Assembly (NCBI RefSeq): GCF_037975245.1 | Contig: NC_092578.1 | Coordinates: 9,344,359-9,404,358, forward strand | From: Apostichopus japonicus | Taxonomy: Eukaryota > Echinodermata > Holothuroidea > Aspidochirotida > Stichopodidae | Direction: 5' to 3' | DNA length: 60,000 bases | In this document: positions 29,207-41,200 of the stretch, in pieces | Layout of the letters: each line of letters starts with the position of its first letter | Numbering within the stretch: the stretch's first letter is position 1 | Position numbers and translations under genes: made by a program | Notes under the pieces: model-generated | Told to the model about the DNA's origin: nothing | The model's database searches: none | The model's input: the letters and a program-made list of their open reading frames with translations, nothing else

Positions 29207-30034
29207 GTAAGTGATAACCCCCCCCCCCCTTCTCCCCCCAAATATAATAGAAAGAGAAGGTAGAAGGCAATGCCATGTTGAATTATTTTAGTGCAATATG
29301 AACATAAAATGTGTGTGGGAAATGTGTGTCAATTAAATTAATAGTTTTTACTTTCTCTTTTCTTGAAGGACACAATGTTTGATAAGTACTGTACATGACT
29401 CCATGTGAAGATTCCTTTTGCTTTTGCTTTCTCAATTCTCTTAACATTGATGACATCCTGAAAGCATAATTATTGAATGTTAACAACTGACACGATTGAT
29501 CAAAACCACATTAACCAAGAATATATACTTTGCAAATCTGTTTTCCAGTGATAGCAATCTTGTATAAAGAAAATCATGGAAACCAAAGCTTTTAATTTCT
29601 GAGAAGGCTTCACTACTGTATCTCTAAGATAACAATTATTTTTCAGTAACAGACAATATGCAAAACTTAGTGGGATAAAGTTTGTGTTCTTTTAGATGAA
29701 AGGAAGTATTAAGCAACCTGCCATGTCATTTTCAAAACTGGAATCTAATCATGTCAGAGGGCTTCATTCAATATGAGCCAGTTGTTCCTGCAGTATGTTT
29801 GACTTCAGCACCAACACACTTAAACAGACCTTCTATTAAATACTGAAACAATATCATTATAAAAATCTTGCTCAATATTCTGCACAAAGCTGGATGAATG
29901 TATAGTGTGTGTGTTGGTTTGTTTGTTATTCTATTTGGTTTACAGCATATCAAGTTAAAATTTTATAACTTTATCACAAACTTTTTCAGAAAGGATACTA
30001 CTTCCTCTCTCAAAGGCTTGGTGGATTGATTTGA
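29024..30034 (+). CDS. LYR-motif microprotein, MIEF1 microprotein (AltMiD51)-like
   Basis: Two coding exons, 29024-29206 (61 codons) and 29990-30034 (14 codons and stop), give a 75-residue protein. The start is the first ATG of the open frame (aaaatacaATGtct). Exon 1 contains WSRKAVLSLYRTLMREGEKL with the LYR tripeptide, then YTDQEFFRSAIRKEFEKAKQ. It splices at GAT|GTAAGT to ctttttcag|AAAGGA, phase 0. Exon 2 reads KGYYFLSQRLGGLI and stop. Order, length and both end motifs match the vertebrate MIEF1 microprotein (about 70 residues), a mitochondrial-matrix LYR protein linked to mitoribosome assembly. LYR proteins usually bind acyl carrier protein; that is family knowledge, not shown here. No MIEF1 coding sequence follows in the next 5 kb. 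A general LYRM paralogue is the alternative. Confidence 0.88.
29990..30034 (+). CDS. LYR microprotein exon 2
   Basis: 45 bp after ctttttcag, encoding KGYYFLSQRLGGLI and TGA, the C-terminal G-x(4)-L-x(4)-G-x-x-I pattern of the family. Confidence 0.88.
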   Translation, partial: KGYYFLSQRLGGLI

Positions 30035-30962
30035 CATAGCTAAGAGATGAAGATGGAGACAGACAGCCTGATGAGGAACAGGCAATTCAAGAGGAACAGC
30101 TGGTGAAGTGAATATCGAAGAGATGATGTGTACATCAATCAACTTTGACCTCCTCCTGCAAGAGGATAAAACGTGTAAGATCATGATACGATATGATGCA
30201 TCAATCTGGGCAAGATTGACCAATCAACTGTTGAGGTTTATTCAAAGGATGCTTTAGTCATTAGACCAAACTTGCCAAACCTCCCGGCTCTTAGGTGCCT
30301 TCAGGCTACTTCAAAGGCAATCTCATGATCTCCTGATTTTATGTGCAAATTTAAGATCTACTTATATTTCTAAATTGCATTCAGAAATGTTTTGACAGGT
30401 CTGTGTTGGTGATGTGGAGTAAGTCCACTTCAATTTTTTGGGAATTCTATAAAATGTTTTTGCCATTGTGTTCTGCAGTGCCAACATTAATGTGACAATT
30501 ACTTTCATGTAACCTGCATTTTTGCAGAGGTGACTTGTACATTTTATAAACGCTGTACATTATCTTGTTTTAGTTGGAGTTTGACTAATTCTCCCTATTT
30601 TCCCCTAATCTGATGATTATGTGGGGGGGGGGGACCATTAATTTTTCTATTTTTATAAGAGGTTGGCAGGTCTCCAATAGCCAGTTTGAAAAATTGTCTA
30701 ATGTTTGTACCTCCAAATATATCATGATAAATAGTAGCTGAAGTTGTCATATTTCAAGAACTTTCAAGTTAACAATCCCTTTTTAGTTTACTTTTTTTGT
30801 TGTGAACAAAACCATTGTAGAATTCCTTGAGGGTTCAGGGGTTTGTATAAGTATAACATTGGTTGATAATGACAGGAATTGGGATATGGTTATGTAATCT
30901 GAACAGCAACTTCACAGAAGGATCACAAAGAGAGAAATAATGTAACAGCAATGACTAAATCA

Positions 30963-30968
30963 AATAAA
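30963..30968 (+). promoter_or_regulatory. Candidate poly(A) signal for the LYR microprotein gene
   Basis: AATAAA 0.93 kb after the stop codon, in AT-rich DNA. Plausible, unconfirmed. Confidence 0.3.
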
Positions 30969-33007
30969 ACATTCAATTATGTGAAGAATAATGGAAAAGT
31001 AAAGGCAAAGTGTATGTAATCAATTTTTTTTTTTTTGGGGGGGAGGGAGGGGGTTGATATAACAGACAAATGCCTTTCAATATTAATGAGACATGGCTAT
31101 ATTTGTCTCAAGAAAGTAGGTGGAAGTTTGACCGTCAGAAAGAGAGAGTTTGTTAGTGCGTCCATGGGTTGGTAAGGATGCAGGAAGAGAGGGATTGGGG
31201 AGGGTTCAGAGGCCAACAGCCTTAAAGCTGACAACAGTTGTACTTGAGATTTATGCCTTTAACACAGCATACCATTGCTTAACATGCATGACATTTGGCA
31301 AAGGTCAAAATATGCACAAAATATAAACAATTGATTGTTTTGAGATCGGCACACTTGTTTCAATATTGTGGTAAATTTTACTTATGCATTTGACTCACTA
31401 CTTCAATTCCATTTCTCATAGAGAGAGGTGTGGGGTGAAAAAGAGTATAAAATTGAAGCCAACCACAATACTTTGCCATAGACTGGTTCTTTTGATAATT
31501 TCTATCATTGTAGTACATACTGAGTTGAAAATAAGACCGGAAAATATAGAAATATATTATTCCTTTACCAAAGACAACTTGTAACGAGTGATAAACAATA
31601 AAAAAAATACAACACACAGTTTGTTGATTTGTAAAGCAAGCATGTACCTGTGTTTTTTTTTCTTCCCATAAATACAGCTCTATCAAGGTAATTAGTATAT
31701 ATCTGAACAAAAAATGTCTGAACAAATAAAGTTGCACTAGGTTTGAAAAAAGGAGTGAAATATTGAAAAAAACTTTTCAGGAGTTGACAATAAATGGTGA
31801 AGAATTTGAAAATACATACATGATATGATAGGAAAGATGGATAGAAGCCTAGGGGCGAGTCATGAAGCAACATACAGTTTCATTAAAATCATTTAATGGA
31901 AAATAAGAGAAAAAATCAAATATGTAAAACGCTAAGCCGTTTTTTTTGTTGAGGAGGTTGAACAAACATAATATATGAATATTGAATAACCTACAATTGG
32001 CAGATTTCTTTTGAGCAATGTATAAAATGATCACTTTGTCTTATTCAGGAATAAGGGAAGTCTTTCAAGAGATGAATTAATTCAATGTTTATCCAAGATG
32101 GCACTCTCTTTAATTACTGGACAACATTTGTCATGAAGGTTAACAACTATACGTGCTTCCATGGTAGTATAAAGTTCAAAAATATGTCAGATTCAAATAT
32201 TTTGTAGACATATCTTTGCAATATTTTCTCATCCAAAGTGATATTTAAATGTCACTAGAATCAGTAGAGGTGAGGTTTTCCCCTTATTGCCTCTGGGAAG
32301 CGATCCTACCATAGTTGAGATTTTCTCTAGAAAAGAATGTCCAACCCATCATGAAATGGGAGTCACTTCTCTAATACTCAATTTGCAGTTTTCTATCAAA
32401 TCTGGTGACAATATATACTTGTTTAATATTCTGACTCACTCTACTCTTCCACACACACGCTTCCAATTTGACGATAGTATAATTTACTTTCACGTGTACT
32501 GACAACCTGATACATTACGAATCCAACATTGTGAATCGCTTGATGAGTTTTTCTTGGCATACAGAACAGCAGATTTCATCGTCTGTGGCAAATGCAGGTT
32601 ACGACCTTTGCAAGCTGCAACTTCAACCCTCAACTGTTACACACAAAAAATGTCAGATATATATCAATACATTTCTTCTAAAGATCTGGTATTTGACCAC
32701 AAATGCTGTCATAGATAGCCTTACATTTTTGCTGTTTTTAAAAAAAAGTATACAAAAAACAGGTAGAACTAAACAAATTCTCTGACAAAATGTACCATTT
32801 TTTGATATATCGGTAAAAATACACGGCCAAATGGAACCCCTCGTATCCATTTCCTTCTTTTCCATTGTAGAATTGAAAATGCAGATATAGCGAAATAAAA
32901 ACAAAATATATCTCTGGATTACATCTCTGGATAACATCTCTGGATACAAAATGCATTATGATACTGTTCAGTGTACACTGTGCCTAACAAATCCATTGCT
33001 TCTTAAT

Positions 33008-33215
33008 ACTGAGTTCGAGTCACTTCAAGATTAATGTATGTCGTCCAGTTACAGAGTCGTTGACAATTCATAATCATGGACGTTATATGTTACGTTGGAT
33101 GAATGTAAGAGACTGACTTCGGTCGGCTTGCAGCTTTGATAAGCCAATGATGGCTCCTTGGCGAGTACCTGCTTGCAGGAGGATCTAAAATACATACAAT
33201 ACCAACCTCTCCGAA
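33008..33215 (+). mobile_element. 5'-truncated tRNA-SINE, family of 35301-35531
   Basis: Shares gagt(t/c)gagtcact(t/c)caagattaatgt(a)gtcgtccag and the 3' block gcttgcaggaggatctaaaatacatac with the full copy at 35301. It lacks the A-box half and has an extra ~40 bp near 33140. Confidence 0.75.
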
Positions 33216-35156
33216 TATATTTTGAAATTATAAATTTCGGTTGGTACTCATGAGGAAGGATAGGAAACGTGATCTCACAACATTTGTTAAATAAATATGA
33301 AACAAGATTATACACTTACTTACTGTGCAAAGTGATTACTTGTTGATCAATAGTGGGAGGATTAATACCATTACATCGCCCCCATGAAAAGTGGGTATCC
33401 TCCTTTCCTCCACCCCTCCTTTACTCCACCAACACCAAAAGCTCTGACTTGCTCTGAAATATTATGCCCATATCTGATCTTCTTTCTTTGGATGCATATT
33501 ATCTAGGTGAAGATGTGTGCATACACTTTCAATTAAGCATCCCCCTACCCACCCCCTCAGCCCCTTCCCCGGGGCCTTCCAAAGTAAAGAAATCAAATAT
33601 GTCGGTCATACCTTGTTTTTAATATTAATCTACTATACTACAACTGACACAATAGTTAATACAAAGCATCACATCTATTAAACACTCATGTTAGAAAAAA
33701 AGCCAGGCTCTATTTACATATTTTTTAAACTAAGAAATACAAAGCAGTAGAAAAATTGGATGGATTTGCTCGACCATATTGATCTTAAAACCAAAACTAT
33801 GATCTAAACCTACAGCATTAACCCAACAACTATCACCATCATCACTAACACAAACATTACGTTATTATTACATAGGCGATGTTTCACCAAACGTCCATTA
33901 AAGCAGAACAAGAAAGAAAATAAACATCCAATGAAAAAGGTTCCCTTTGAAGTGAGGTTTATGTCGGCAATAATACCATTTTTGTTTTACTGTTAAGCAG
34001 TAACGAAGATACTGTCACTCGGCTATCACTGTTTTAGTGATGCTAATTACATACAGCTAATCTGAAATGTAATTAAGAAAGGAACAAATCCAACCTATGT
34101 TGTCATCATTAACATCGTATGTGATGACAATCAATGTTCGAAATGGAATCTGAAACCATGTTGTCTGACTGGCAACAACATTATCCTGCACATCTCCATT
34201 TGGTGTCCTTGATTTTCACAAAGTGTTTGTAGATATTGTTGTGTCTAGTAATGTCTGGCATTCCTTTCAAAAACTGATGACGACGAAATATTATTCAATA
34301 TTAATTTAAGAGTGAAAGTTCATCCTCTGAGCGGGTTGGTGTCAGTTTGATATTGCTTACCAATTTCCAAGGGAGTTGAGAAAACTTCAGAGTACCCCTT
34401 AAAGATATCCACCAAGATAGAAATTGATCATCAACCCAGCATTTAAATTAATCATTCTATTTTTGATTTAAAAAAAAATCCACAATCCTGACAAGCTTAA
34501 AACTCATTCTTGAATAAATCCCATGCCAAGAAAAGTTGCAAACCAGAATTTCCACTATTTTTGACCCTTGATGATAAGATAATTAAAGTTGACAAGTTAA
34601 GCTACAAAACTTTGTCTTTATGGATCCAATTTTGTCTCCATTAGTTTTCAAAACTTACCAGCTGCTTTTTCAGAACGCTTGCAAATGTAATCCATTTTCA
34701 AGACAGAAAAAAATCATCTCTAAATTTAAAAAAAAAATGCTTAGGCCTATACTTGAAAAAGCCATCAACCTGATGGACTTAGTTTGTAAAGAATAGAATA
34801 TTTCAAATGACAACAATGAAAATATGGTATATGCTGTTAAATAAACAGACTAGTTTGGAACTAAATACTTCCATTACTTTGTAGCATTTGTTTACATGCA
34901 GCAGGGTGACAGCATCTAGATCTTGAACGAAAATAAATGGTCCGATTAACATTTATACTCAAAAGTGGGGAACAAATTTCTTTGGGAAACAAATTGCTCT
35001 GGGGAGCAAATTTCTTTCTTCCTTTTTGCACGGTTGATGTTATCAGACGGTTTGGATTGCCCCTCTCTGGTTTAGTGTTGGTAGTCTCATTAAACTGCTC
35101 CTATACTGAACAACCACGGTTTAATAGTCTCTATATCCTACACCTGTCTGCAGTAA

Positions 35157-35256
35157 TCAGTTCTGCATTATCATCGCAGGCCTTCCGTCAATTGTTTTTG
35201 AAGTCACCATTCCGTCTTCCTCAACTGTGATTGTTTCTTGCCCATTTTCTAGGATT
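35157..35256 (-). CDS. DNAJ exon 8 (C-terminal domain and stop)
   Basis: 100 bp encoding [32 protein letters not shown] and TGA at 35159-35157. It lies 5 kb from exon 7. A minus-strand ATTAAA (35125-35120) falls 32 bp after the stop and could be a near poly(A) signal. Confidence 0.92.
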
Positions 35257-38200
35257 CTAGGAGGAAAGACAGGCAAAATATTGTTGGAGGGAGTACACAG
35301 GGAGTGTTAGCTCAGTGGTTAACGCCGGTGCCTTTCAATCATATGGTCCCGAGTTTGAGTCACTCCAAGATTAATGTAGGTCGTCCAGTAACAGAGTTGT
35401 TGACAATTGACAATTCATAATCATGGACGTTAAAATATGAAACTAAGAGATTGACTTCGGTCAGCTTGCGGCTTTGTTCCTGCTTGCAGGAGGATCTAAA
35501 ATACATACATAGATACATAGATACATAAATATTGTCATTTGTTGGACAGACCAGTAACCAAGATATTTTCTTGTAAAGTCAAGCCAGACTCTGTGAGGTT
35601 TGCATCTCAAATGCCCAATCTAACATATCCTGCTCAGTGTTGGATTTTCAGGAATTTGAGAAGGTTGTCCGAAGGACTACCAGTTTCAAGGATTTTCAAA
35701 TATTTGGTAGTCCTGCAAAAAACTTGGTAGTCCTTCCAAATTTTCCACCAAAATTGAAAATGAACACAAATAATACAAAACAAAACATTTTGGTGCTCAA
35801 TCTGATTGTGTCAACCAAAGCTTTATTAGTTTAGCATATAACCATGTTATTGTGTACTGTTTTCAAAAAGTGTTTGCACGGGGTATCCGGGTAACCGGAT
35901 ACCCGCCCGACGCGATACTACCCGGTTCCTTATTTATTACCCAGATACTACGCAGTGTGATTTTTTTTTTGGCAAACCTATGGTTAGGCAAGATATTCCC
36001 ATTGAGTTATGCTACCATGTGGTCTAAGATAACAGCAATAACGAAAGTATTCCAGCATGGTTACGAACACAGGATTCTGGGTACAGGACGCAATGTTTTG
36101 GCCAGGGACGCAAAATCTTCAAATTGCTTGCAATCCCCAAGTACACACTCACAACTAGGTCAACGGAAAACATAACAAACCACATTTTTGAATGAACATC
36201 TTTCATTCTTTCTTCTTCTGACAAGAATCAAAAGTTCTCCTACTCCTACAGATCATTGAATTTGTTTGAAAATAATTATATCACAACAATCAACCGCAAG
36301 GTACAGGGCTACCAAAACTTCATTACAGAGATTTTCATGCTAAAAATAGACAATGATGCTTTATCAAGATTCCCGTGATTTGACTGGCTAATAGTCGCTA
36401 CCGATTGTCTGCAAACATTCTTGCATTTTTAGTGCTCAATGAACACAAGTAACTTGTTTGACAACAATTACTTGCAACGTTAACTTTTTCCCTGTGTAGA
36501 GATAACGAAGCTTGTGGTAAAGATTATCATATGTCTGCACTCAAATATCATACCGTTAGGCCTTGTCTCATATTTGTTACGTACATTTTGACAACAATCA
36601 CTGGTGGTACGAAGATGCATTTGAATTGTATCTTAGACAATCACGTAGGGTTGGGCGATATATCGAAAATTATTATTACCGCGATAATTTTTTTTTTTTC
36701 AAAACGATATTTTTTGAGGATTGAACAAATGACGATAATTTCAACTTCATTTACTGACTTTTGAACTTCGAAAAAACCCGTCCTTTACAACATTGACTGT
36801 ATAGAGAAAAACTCTGAAAATCAGTAGAGAAATTACCAATTGTGTACGAACAGTAAGTTGGTACATCTTTCAAACTTTACGAAAGATCGAGCAAAATACT
36901 TTCGAAAAATTCACGCGAAACTGGCATATCGTGCTAAATGCAACTAATGTCATGTAAACAAGGCTCTAGTTCACCCATTTATGAACAAACCATCAGACCA
37001 CATCTGGTGTTGAGCGCGGAGAAAAGAAAGTATTTTCTAGAATTTCCACAAAAAAAGGAAAAATTAATATCCTACCATAGTTAAGTGTATAGTATATAGC
37101 CTAACCACTTCATCGATTACGGATCTCACGTAACAACAAAAACACAAGTAATTGTATTTTGCGAAGTTGACGTTTTCCACAAGGACATGGGAACAATATT
37201 TAGCATTTAGTTAATCATGCCAAGTGGCTTAAAACATGGGATTAAAATGCTTACTTTCATAAAGATGGCCATACTTTAGCCATTGGGCCGTGATATCGTG
37301 CTATGTCTGTATGTTATAGACTGTGCCTCGTGTATCATGGGGAATAGATTGTTTTGTTCATGCGGAGGAGTCGGTTGGCTTGAGGTGTGTTTTACGGGGA
37401 TATTTACCTACTTTTCTTGAACGTCTAAGATAATATTTCGCATAACTTTACCGATCCTTTACTGACTGACCTTATTAATTCTAGAGTGGAGCCAAAATAG
37501 TTTACTACATGAAAAGTTTTTTGGAAACGTGCCAAAAATGTTAGGGGTAAACACTGCAGTTGTAAACTGATGTACAGTACGTATAGTGCACGCTGTTCAT
37601 TGTAAGGCAGTCTAGAAACGGGGCTTTGCCGAACGTAGTTTGTTTCATAATATCGACAGTTTTGTTGTAACTTTTTAAAGATTGTAAAACAGATTTAATC
37701 TCTTTTCATTTTATCACGTAATATAGCTACTCTAACTTGTCATTTTAAAATTTTCATCAGTTTCCGTTTCGTGACAATTTAAATTAAAAAAGTTGTCAGT
37801 ATTTTTTTCGCTAATAACATTACTGTATTCCATGGATACCTTATAACTGCGTCACAAATGCAGTGGTATAGGCTAGATTTCCCCAATTGACTTAGTGTGT
37901 TGTTAGGCAACCATGTGGTCGAAGATAACAGCAATACTGAAAGTATGCCATGGATATCTTATAACTGCGTCACAAATTCAGCAGTATAGGCTAGATTCCC
38001 CCCCCCCCCCCATTGTCAGGCAATGCATTTTCACTCGGCCTATAGACTGTCAGTGTCTGATCGACTGTTGTTACAACACCGTGCAAAATGCATTGCACTG
38101 ACATTTAGCCACAAGTCTCATTTGTTTTCTGGGTACATCATTAGAGACTAACGTTAGGCGACTTTATTAGTGAACAGATTTCTTCTAACGATGTTGTAAA

Positions 38201-41200
38201 GTTAATATTTCGCGCATGTTTTTAAATAATTCATGTTTGGTTTGGGTGTTATTCAGAAACTACTTAATTAAATTGACTTTCGTTTTTAATGAAATATAAT
38301 TAGGCTCAATAATTCTTCAAAGCCTTCCTTTTTTTTGGTCGTCCGAAGGACTACCAAGCACACAACATTTTGAAAGATTTGGTAGTCCGACTTATTTTCT
38401 AGTCGTCACGGACGACCGTGAAAATCCTACACTGCTGCTCAAGGTGTATGGAATGTTGTGATATTATAAATATTAATGATGAAATATTGCAGTTTCAAAA
38501 TATTTCCTCTTTTTAACTTGGTGCAGTCAAGAGTCATGATGCTGTTGTCAGACGGATTTAACAATATTTACGCCAATGTGGCATACAGAAATATCTCCAT
38601 ATACATCACTTTCAGAGAATGCTGTACCAACCAACTCACACAGTTTTATGTATTGTCACACAGTGGATCTGCAAACTTCACATGCAGAATCATAAAAAAG
38701 TACCCAGAAAGCAGGGTAAAGCAGATTTACAAAGAGTTATGGGAATTATTTATTTATTTATTGTTCAAGCAATGAGTTTTATTTTACTTGGAAACTTTCT
38801 TGGTTTCCTGCACCGATGTTTAGAGTTTCTTTATTATTATTATTAATACTTTCCAGGTTTACAATGTTCAGGCGTGGGAAGTTGAAATTCTGCTTTGTGA
38901 TATGATGCACTTCCTGTTATTAAGTGTGTCAGTACAGATATTTTTTAAGGCTTGATGCTCCTGGGAGGGTAGTTTTGCCAGTGCTGGAGCAGCTCCCCAG
39001 TGACGTCAGCTTTATTTTATGGCTTGATGCTCCTGGGAGGGTAGTTTTGCCAGTGCTGGGGCAGCTCACCAGTGAAGTTAGTTTTATTTTATGGCTAGAT
39101 ATTCCTGGGAGGGTGGTTTTGCCAGTGCTGGGGCAGCTCCCCAGTGAAGTCAGTTTTATTTTATGGCTAGATACTCCTGGAGAGTGGTTTTGCCCAGTAA
39201 TGGGCAGCTCCCCAGTGAAGTCAGCTTTATTTTATGGAGCTAGATACTCCTGGGAGGGTGGTTTTGCCAGTGCTGGGGCAGCTCCCCAGTGATGTCAGTT
39301 TTATTTTATGGCTAGATACTCCTGGGAGGTTCGTTTTGCCAGTGCTGGGGCGGCTTTCCAGTGAAGTCAGTTTTATTTTATGGCTAGATACTGTACTCCT
39401 GGGAGGGTGGTTTTGCCAGTGCTGGGGCAGCTTCCCAGTGAAGTCAGTTTTATTTTATGGCTAGATACTCCTGGGAGGGTGGTTTTGCTAGTGCTGGGGC
39501 AGCTCCCCTGTGATGTCAGTTTTATTTTATGGCTAGATACTCCTGGGAGGGTGGTTTTACTCAGTGCTGGGGCAGCTTTTCAGTGAAGTCAGCTTTAGTC
39601 AGCACTAGTTCCCTATTTTTGCTTAACTCTTTCGATCAGAAAAACTATTTGCTTGTCTACTTAAATAATAATAATAATGAGCAGTTATTTTTACAACGCT
39701 TAAGCGACCACAAATGTTGGAGAAGCCCGCAAGGGCTTATGAATTACACCTTACACGTAAGGTGGCTTCCAATTCAACATTTTAACTCAAATTTGGAATC
39801 TTTGCAATTTAGAAAGTCATTTCAAATGGGAGAATCGTAGATTGCTCTTTGGTAGAAAAACCCACCTTACTTTGACCCGGCCGGGTATCAAACCCGGAAC
39901 TTCCTGAATGCTAAGCCTCATTTATTCAAATGCCACAGCCTTTATCCACTCGGCCTCAGCACCGGTATGCTTTATTCCTCCTACTTTATTCCCTATACTA
40001 GTCTGCTTTTACAGTATTACTTTTTGCTACCCAAATCTTGATCAGACTTAACCCCCCCCCCCCTTGACCCCCCCCTCCCACAAACTGGTAGTATCAGTAC
40101 AATTTCCAGTGAAAGCACTAACATTGGAGTAGATTTATGAACTGACTGGGAAATCAATTTTGACTGAGCAAAGGAATGATTGTCTACAATGTCCTTGTTT
40201 CTAGAGACAAGTGTTACAGTAGGCTCTACCAACTGATTTGAAAATAAATGAAGAAGACTCACTTAGTTGTTTTAACTTTCTTGCCGTCGATGAACTTTGT
40301 ACTGGTGGATGTTCTCCGTACATTTCCACCACCAGAGGGACCAAACGCAGACGACGAGGAAAATGAAGCATATCTAAAAAACCAAAATACAAACAAACGG
40401 TTGGAAAAATCGGGCCAAGATATTTACTAACATTAAAGACATACAGTACAAGTTGGTGGATAAGATTAAAATGAAGAAAAAACAGTAAGCATCCATATTT
40501 AATATTTCATCTTTTTTAGTGTGGAATCCTTTTGTCCATTCTGCTATCTGCAAGCTCATGCATATTCACGATACATAAGAAGGGCAAAATCTGCACATTA
40601 ACTAGCTACACATTCTGTCGAGAATTTATCAAATGTTATCCTCTGGTTCAATACTCTGAACATTTGAAAGAACGTCTAGGTACCTGAAAACAGTACATTA
40701 CTTTTACCACAATTCCAACTTAACCACAAACCAACAAAAAATCACAATTCAACACCAAACATACACCTTTTTCTAACAATGGACACTCATGTTTGAATTT
40801 CAACAAGTGTTTTATTTCCAGAGTCAAGGAATTTTTGCTGGCAGAGATGTTTAACTATGTGTGTAATTTATTCCTTCTCCTTGTGGGGGAGTATATGTGA
40901 GGGAACTGGACAAGGGGTTGGTGTTTGACAAGTTTGAGCCATATTGTGAGCATAATGATCTTAGGAGTCGATACTGAGGACTCTGCACCCAGCATCTCCA
41001 TGCTGCTCCAGAAATATGACTAACCCTACAGGAAGGCTCGCACATCTAGCTGCCTGTGACTGCCCGGTGTCATTCACTAAAATATCACCAATCACTTGTG
41101 ATAAATTGTCTCAAGTTGCTTCAGAAGCTTTATTCTATGTTGTAGACTTACATTGACTTGACCTGTTTTTCTATTTTCTTCCGGCACAAACAGTAAGTAC

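Larger units (their letters stand above)
30035..35156. other. Convergent intergenic region between the LYR gene and the DNAJ gene
   Basis: Contains the 3' UTR of the LYR gene, a G9 run at 30621, a T/G run at 31025, a truncated SINE at 33008-33215, and a triple repeat of tctctggat at 32910-32945. No coding exon with family motifs was found on either strand. Confidence 0.4.

Noticed and set aside
31378-31873. Minus-strand ORFs of 100-119 codons
   Set aside because: Phe/Tyr/Ile-rich translation of AT-rich DNA, overlapping in two frames; no motif.
30035-35156. MIEF1 coding region downstream of the LYR microprotein
   Set aside because: No frame with Mab-21/nucleotidyltransferase-type features was found on the + strand here.
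35301-35375. Functional tRNA gene
   Set aside because: A and B boxes are present, but no full cloverleaf is seen and a SINE body with repeat tail follows.
38924-39586. Repeat protein with [14 protein letters not shown] units
   Set aside because: The frame breaks between units, and the array lies in an intron of a well-supported gene on the other strand; kept only as a repeat.
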